DNA from: CAYWNK01 sp047639615
GTDB lineage: Bacteria; Planctomycetota; UBA1135; GCA-002686595
Reading direction: 5' to 3'
DNA: 9,522 nucleotides
Assembly: GCA_047639615.1 (NCBI GenBank)
Contig: JBLIOL010000227.1
Coordinates: 1 to 9,522, forward strand
The position numbers were made by a program, and so were the translations under genes. Of the stretch, positions 6,235 to 9,522 are shown one piece after another; positions within the stretch are counted from its first letter, which is position 1, and each line of letters starts with the position of its first letter. The notes beneath the pieces are model-generated. The model was not told where the DNA came from, ran no database searches, and saw only the letters and a program-made list of their open reading frames with translations.

Positions 6235-6257
6235 GGGTGATGAAGTCAGGAATGAAC

Positions 6258-6291
6258 GCAGCGTTCGAGCCGAATGGGGCTCGAACGCTGC
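6258..6291 (-). terminator. Perfect 14-bp hairpin in the MscS leader, terminator-like
   Basis: GCAGCGTTCGAGCC (6258-6271) is the exact reverse complement of 6278-6291 around a 6-base loop. The stem is GC-rich and strong. It lies about 170 bp after the paralog A stop and only 23 bp before the MscS start on the same strand. There is no proper T-run on either side (minus side GTTCATTCC, plus side TTAAGG), so it may terminate the upstream operon Rho-independently only weakly, stabilise an RNA end, or act in the MscS leader. Confidence 0.55.
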
Positions 6292-6301
6292 TTAAGGTAT
6301 C

Positions 6302-6325
6302 GGACACCTCTCGGTCTGGGTGTCC
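6302..6325 (-). promoter_or_regulatory. Second leader hairpin upstream of the MscS gene
   Basis: GGACACC (6302-6308) pairs with GGTGTCC (6319-6325) around a 10-base loop, ten bases away from the 14-bp hairpin. The two stems form a tandem stem-loop leader on any transcript that reaches the MscS gene from upstream. No T-run follows. Confidence 0.35.
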
Positions 6326-6464
6326 TTCGATTGCTTTCACGACGGAAATCTTGATCAGGTTGTGCTACCTCCGTTTGGACTGACTGGGGTCATTCGATTA
6401 GTGCCTCTCCAGGCCACTGCCCCTATATCCGGGCAGCGCTATAACAGCGGTTGCGATATCCGGT

Positions 6465-7652
6465 TCAATCTTCTGATAACCCCTTCCGGAAGGTCTTGAT
6501 GATGGGCTCCGCGCGGTACACAGCGTCGACTTCCAAGACCCACGAATCGTCGCTCTCCGTAAGCGATAGGGGCATCCCAAAGGGATCTGCAAATGGGGCA
6601 GGTTCGAGGCCTTGGGCCAGGCGTAGAGCGTGGTGAAATATCTGCAGGCGAACGACTGCGTGGCGCGTGATTTGGTTCATGTTCCACCAGTGGTGCGCTA
6701 TGTAGAGAACTGGCTCTCGTTCGGACCAAACCCTGCGCAACAAGCCCATGAACTCGCTGAGTTCGGATTCCGCGAGCACATGGTTCAGTTCGTCAGCGCG
6801 GATGACCGCCTGGGCCCAGCTCGGGCTCCTGCCGAAGAGCCTAGAGAAGAGGCTCTGGCTCTGATCTACCAGTTGCATGGGGTCCTTCATGGCCTGGCGG
6901 GCCGCGTGCTCCAACTCGCCGCCAAAGTACGGCCGAGTCGGCATACGCTCGAGCAGCTGTGCAACACCTGCGTCGAGCGCGCTGAGCGATTCGGCGGAGA
7001 ACATGCCAAAGCCCTCCGCGGCGAGCACCCGCTCGAGTGTCCTTGAGCAGACCTCCGATGCGCCGATCATCTGGTTGATGAAGACCGGCGAGTGCATGTA
7101 GTCCTGCGCGATTTGCATGGAGTCCAGCAGCAGCGCGACGCCTTCCGCCTGGTTGCCGGCTTCGAGCTCGGCCACGGCCAGTAGACCGAATAGGTGTACT
7201 ACCCCCTGGGAGTCCCGCAGCGTGATCGTCAGGTCCGCAATGGGCTTGTCCGGGAAGTACACAGGGCTGATGTTGCTCCTGCGCGCACCCTCGCGCAGGA
7301 GAGCCAGTTCCTCTGAGATCAGTGCCGCCAGGCGAACGCTCTCCGTCCTGCGCTGCTCGGGCCCGGCTTCGCAAGCTGCCATGCTCTCGCCGTTGATACT
7401 TGCCAGCACACCCTTTGGCTGCGCCTTGAACTTCTCCGCTGCCGCCCAATAACTCTCCCAAGCCAGGCCTGGCTGCGACGGTCCACCAACGGGCACTCTG
7501 GATGTGGGCCGCGCCTCACGCTCCGCCTGTAGCTCGCGCACTAGCTCCTCCAAGCGCGGGCTCAGGTCCTCCTGGGTACTGAGGATCCCGAAGGTAGCCA
7601 AGAGCAAGAGCAGCGCAGCGCCTGCGATGCGTCGGTTCATGTTGAGCTTCAT
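6465..7652 (-). CDS. Membrane-anchored hypothetical protein, tandem paralog A
   Basis: The protein is 395 aa if started at the ATG at 7652 (MKLNMNRRIAG). An ATG at 7691 would add 13 residues but would overlap the upstream gene, and the 7652 start aligns residue for residue with the N-terminus of paralog B. Arg-Arg precedes a hydrophobic segment (about 9-25, rich in Leu/Ala) ending in STQEDL: a signal anchor or uncleaved signal with the rest in the periplasm. Conserved with paralog B are 'VGGP', 'AWESYW', 'MAAC.AG', 'REGARR.xISP', 'LLxxMQIxQD..HSP', 'INQM.GA' and a C-terminal 'VRLQ..HHA.RLAQG.EPAPF' then 'ADPF.MPL'. The helical middle and the ADPF block resemble a group of planctomycete proteins of unknown function (from memory, unverified). 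No enzyme motif was recognised. It is the last gene of the MarR unit, 4 bp after paralog B. Confidence 0.85.
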   Translation of the reverse strand: MKLNMNRRIAGAALLLLLATFGILSTQEDLSPRLEELVRELQAEREARPTSRVPVGGPSQPGLAWESYWAAAEKFKAQPKGVLASINGESMAACEAGPEQRRTESVRLAALISEELALLREGARRSNISPVYFPDKPIADLTITLRDSQGVVHLFGLLAVAELEAGNQAEGVALLLDSMQIAQDYMHSPVFINQMIGASEVCSRTLERVLAAEGFGMFSAESLSALDAGVAQLLERMPTRPYFGGELEHAARQAMKDPMQLVDQSQSLFSRLFGRSPSWAQAVIRADELNHVLAESELSEFMGLLRRVWSEREPVLYIAHHWWNMNQITRHAVVRLQIFHHALRLAQGLEPAPFADPFGMPLSLTESDDSWVLEVDAVYRAEPIIKTFRKGLSED

Positions 7653-7656
7653 ATGG

Positions 7657-8829
7657 CTAGCGGTGGAAGGACAGGCTGATGGCGTTGGCATCGCCTACTG
7701 CACCGACCTCGAGCAGCCAGCCATCCGCTTGCTCGGTGACCTTGAGCGGCATCTCAAAGGGATCCGCGAAGGGCGCGGGCTCGCGGCCTTGCGCTAGGCG
7801 AATGGCGTGGTGCAGCATCTGTAGGCGTACGACTGCCCGGCGCATGGATTGGAACATGCTCAGCCATGTGTCTGTGAGCCGCCTGTCACGGGGTGATGGC
7901 TTGCGAGTCGCCCAGTACAGGCCGATGGCCTCGTACGGTGAGACCTGATCGAACTCCTGAGCCAGCTCATACGCTTCGATGAACAACTTTTCGGGCGCAG
8001 GCCGGGGTCTCAGAATCCTGGACACGAAGTTCTGGGACATGGACGGGCCTGGTTGTGGGCCCTCCAAGGCGGTGATAGCCACAAGCTCCAACCTGGCGAC
8101 GAAATTCGGCCTCCTCGGCGCGCGAGCAATCAGCCGCTCTAGGCCGGCATCTAGTGCATTCAGCGCCTCCGGCATAAACAGGCCAAAGCCCTCGTGCTCC
8201 AGCACCGCCAGGAGTGAATCGGGGATGACGTCCGCAGCACCGACCATCTGATTGATGATAGAAGGCGAGTGAGAGTGGTCCTGCGAAATTTGCATGGCAT
8301 CCAGCAGGGTGGCGACACCTTCGGCTTGCTTGCCCGCATCCAGGTCAGCTACGCCGAGCAAGCCCAGCAGATTCGACATGGCCCCGGTGTGGAATACTGA
8401 GAGCGTCTGGGTCAGGTCGACATGCTCGGACGATTGGAAGGGACTGATGTCGCGCCTGCGCGCGCCCTCACGGATGAGTGCGAGTTCCACTTGGACCGAC
8501 AACGCCAGGCGTCGGCTCTCCTTACTGCGCTCGACAGCTCCGGCCAGACAAGCGGCCATGGCGTCATCGCTGATACCGTTGAACAGGCTGGTAGGCCGCG
8601 TCTTCAACATGTCCGCCGCTTTCCAGTAGCTCTCCCAAGCCCGGCCCGTCTCGCCTGGCCCGCCCACAGGCTCGCGCGGCTCCGGCCGTGCCGTGAGCTC
8701 TACATGAAGCTCGCTCAGCAGCTCCTCAACACGCGGTCTCAGATCTTCCTGCATCGAAGAGACCGCGAAGGCGCCCAATAGCAAGAGCAGCGCGAGGCCT
8801 GCGACGCGGCGGGTCGTGATGGATGTCAT
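7657..8829 (-). CDS. Membrane-anchored hypothetical protein, tandem paralog B
   Basis: The 390-aa protein begins MTSITTRRVAG with a hydrophobic segment at about 9-25 and then SSMQEDL, the same signal-anchor layout as paralog A. The two proteins align over their whole length with only small gaps, and are clearly the product of a tandem duplication that has since diverged considerably. The best conserved stretches are the N-terminal anchor, 'PVGGPGETGRAWESYWKAAD', a helical centre with 'EGVATLLDAMQISQD', and the C-terminus 'VVRLQMLHHAIRLAQGREPA' followed by 'PFADPFEMPLKVTE'. The region between about 230 and 300 is the most variable. I know no function. The ATG at 8829 is 4 bp after the MarR stop, with only a weak GGTAG-like ribosome site, so translation is probably coupled to the regulator gene. 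Confidence 0.87.
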   Translation of the reverse strand: MTSITTRRVAGLALLLLLGAFAVSSMQEDLRPRVEELLSELHVELTARPEPREPVGGPGETGRAWESYWKAADMLKTRPTSLFNGISDDAMAACLAGAVERSKESRRLALSVQVELALIREGARRRDISPFQSSEHVDLTQTLSVFHTGAMSNLLGLLGVADLDAGKQAEGVATLLDAMQISQDHSHSPSIINQMVGAADVIPDSLLAVLEHEGFGLFMPEALNALDAGLERLIARAPRRPNFVARLELVAITALEGPQPGPSMSQNFVSRILRPRPAPEKLFIEAYELAQEFDQVSPYEAIGLYWATRKPSPRDRRLTDTWLSMFQSMRRAVVRLQMLHHAIRLAQGREPAPFADPFEMPLKVTEQADGWLLEVGAVGDANAISLSFHR

Positions 8830-8833
8830 GGAT

Positions 8834-9283
8834 TCAGCTACCGAGGCGGTCCACTAGATCGGTCACGGTGGCGCGGCGCCGGCCGGTGCCCTTGAGCAGG
8901 GATCCGAGCACGTCCTCGATCACTTGGCCACAGTCCTCGACTAGCTCCTCGCCGGCGTCGGTGAGAGTGGCCAGGGAGAGGCGCGCGTCACGTTCAGCCT
9001 TGTGAGTCTCGACCATGTGCAGCTTCTCAAGCGGGCGCAGGGCGCGCGTGACACCGGAGGGCGTCAGGCCAACCTGCTCGGCTAGGTCCACGCGCGAGAG
9101 GGCCCCGCTGGGGGAGCTAGCCAGGGACTCGAGCAGGCGGTACTCCGCAAAGCTAACGCCGCGGATGCCAGAGAGATTAGCGTCGAGGGTGTGCTCAAGT
9201 CGACCCCAGGCATCGGCTAAGGTTAGGGCGAGGGCGTAGTGGCTGTTCATGGTTGGAAGCGTACTCGATACGTGATCGCTCAT
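8834..9283 (-). CDS. MarR-family winged-helix transcriptional regulator
   Basis: The 149-aa protein (from the ATG at 9283) has the MarR order: N-terminal dimer helix ('LTLADAWGRLEHTLDANLS'), 'VSFAEYRLLESLASSPSGAL', a helix-turn-helix ('SRVDLAEQVGLTPSGVTRAL' at about 63-82), 'RPLEKLHMVET', then the wing with 'ERDARLSLATLTDAGEEL' (about 97-114, including the typical D.R) and a C-terminal dimer helix. MarR proteins bind palindromes as dimers and usually repress neighbouring or divergent genes until a ligand or oxidant releases them. A second ATG at 9250 (MNSHYALAL) is just as plausible: it matches where the MarR fold begins and would leave an imperfect palindrome (9258-9280) in the leader. It heads a tight operon with the two paralogs and is divergent from the plus-strand gene at 9319, so self-regulation and control of both sides are likely (inference). 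Confidence 0.93.
   Translation of the reverse strand: MSDHVSSTLPTMNSHYALALTLADAWGRLEHTLDANLSGIRGVSFAEYRLLESLASSPSGALSRVDLAEQVGLTPSGVTRALRPLEKLHMVETHKAERDARLSLATLTDAGEELVEDCGQVIEDVLGSLLKGTGRRRATVTDLVDRLGS
9258..9280. promoter_or_regulatory. Possible MarR operator (imperfect palindrome)
   Basis: The 23-bp stretch from AGCG (9258-9261) to CGCT (9277-9280) is an imperfect palindrome with 7 of 11 arm positions matching, centred at 9269. Size and position near the divergent starts suit a MarR site. The match is weak and the stretch is inside the coding region if the 9283 start is used. Confidence 0.25.
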
Positions 9284-9318
9284 GGAGTTATCCAGTGATT
9301 TCTTGAGCTTGCGAGTTC

Positions 9319-9522
9319 ATGCGCACGGGGTCAGGCACAAACCGCCCGAACTCAGCAGGCGCCTTCGGCGCCTTGATCTCGAAGTTCCTGTCCAGGCGCC
9401 AGGAGCGGTTGGTGGAGGAGATCCACCGCTTGGCCTACGATGACCGGCTCGGACGCGTGCAGACGAACCTGCATATGGTCATCCGTGAGTTGGGCGCGCT
9501 TGGCGATCTGTGCAATGAGGGG
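9319..9522 (+). CDS. Divergent gene of unknown function, 5' part only (68 codons)
   Basis: An ATG at 9319 opens a plus-strand frame that runs to the window end; an in-frame TGA at 9304-9306 limits the start to here. By hand count, 57 of 68 codons end in G or C, consistent with a real gene. The peptide has a basic N-terminus ('SKFLSRRQERLVEEIHRLAY') followed by 'DDRLGRVQTNLHMVIRELGA'. The 'LAYDDRLG' spacing is reminiscent of the first helix of GGDEF domains (LAyhDxLTGlpNR), but the TG..NR residues are not present, so at most a degenerate GGDEF-like domain is possible. No signal peptide. It is divergent from the MarR gene, with 35-68 bp between starts depending on the MarR start, so a shared control region is expected. 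Confidence 0.62.
   Translation, partial: MRTGSGTNRPNSAGAFGALISKFLSRRQERLVEEIHRLAYDDRLGRVQTNLHMVIRELGALGDLCNEG

Larger units (their letters stand above)
6235..6464. other. 230-bp intergenic region with several hairpins
   Basis: This gap separates the stop of paralog A from the MscS start. Besides the two strong stem-loops listed separately, minus-strand sequence just after the paralog A stop contains two small stems, CTGCCC/GGGCAG (6417-6422 with 6431-6436) and CGCT/AGCG nearby. No convincing -35/-10 pair could be fixed for the MscS gene, although its promoter must lie here or further upstream. Confidence 0.5.

Noticed and set aside
5041..6240. 399-codon plus-strand open frame
   Set aside because: It is antisense to the MscS gene, its protein is His/Asp/Gly-rich with no family features, and the minus strand has an unmistakable MscS sequence. 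It is a GC-rich shadow frame.
7653..7691. Upstream ATG for paralog A at 7691
   Set aside because: It would overlap the end of paralog B and adds 13 residues that break the alignment with the paralog N-terminus; the 7652 start aligns exactly.
9357..9373. AGGCGCC/GGCGCCT hairpin as a terminator
   Set aside because: It lies inside the coding frame of the plus-strand gene, has a 3-base loop and no T-run. It most likely reflects GGC GCC codons for Gly and Ala.
1..9522. CRISPR array, insertion sequence or prophage
   Set aside because: No regularly spaced repeats, transposase, integrase or phage structural motif was seen on either strand.

Overview
The window is GC-rich, densely coded bacterial DNA, and almost everything in it is transcribed from the minus strand. 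Its genes are ordinary chromosomal ones: envelope ion channels, a thiol-redox protein, an exported hydrolase, a tRNA with an encoded CCA, a MarR regulator and several lineage-restricted unknowns. I see no transposase, phage gene or CRISPR array. The host is uncertain. A bacilliredoxin (YphP/YqiW family) outside a low-GC Firmicute, together with large membrane-anchored unknowns ending in an 'ADPF..PL' block like that of many planctomycete hypothetical proteins, makes a Planctomycetota-like or similar high-GC Gram-negative plausible. That is inference, not proof.

Layout from left to right: (1) 1-996, minus, the N-terminal 332 residues of an exported alpha/beta-hydrolase (esterase or phospholipase type), cut by the window edge. 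(2) 1130-1581, a scar in which two C-terminal gene fragments lie back to back, a DUF3471-like tail on minus and an unidentified 49-residue tail on plus. (3) 1595-1679, minus, tRNA-Leu(UAG) with its own candidate promoter. (4) 1738-2606, minus, a bacilliredoxin followed by a small unknown protein. (5) 2689-4921, minus, a ClC-family chloride transporter/channel with two CBS domains, preceded 7 bp upstream by a small double-CxxC protein, which is itself overlapped by a short coding remnant. (6) 4922-5154, an intergenic stretch with a strong dyad and promoter-like boxes. (7) 5155-6234, minus, an MscS-type mechanosensitive channel with a leader of two hairpins. (8) 6465-9283, minus, a tight three-gene unit of a MarR regulator and two tandem paralogous membrane-anchored proteins. 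(9) 9319-9522, plus, the start of a divergently transcribed gene that runs off the window.

How the parts may work together: the ClC and MscS genes are adjacent and both move ions across the envelope, which suggests an osmotic or anion homeostasis neighbourhood, although each has its own upstream region. The least described unit is MarR plus paralog B plus paralog A. The genes are spaced 4 bp apart, so the regulator is very likely co-transcribed with the pair and may control it and the divergent gene from the short shared intergenic region. The function of the paralogs is unknown.
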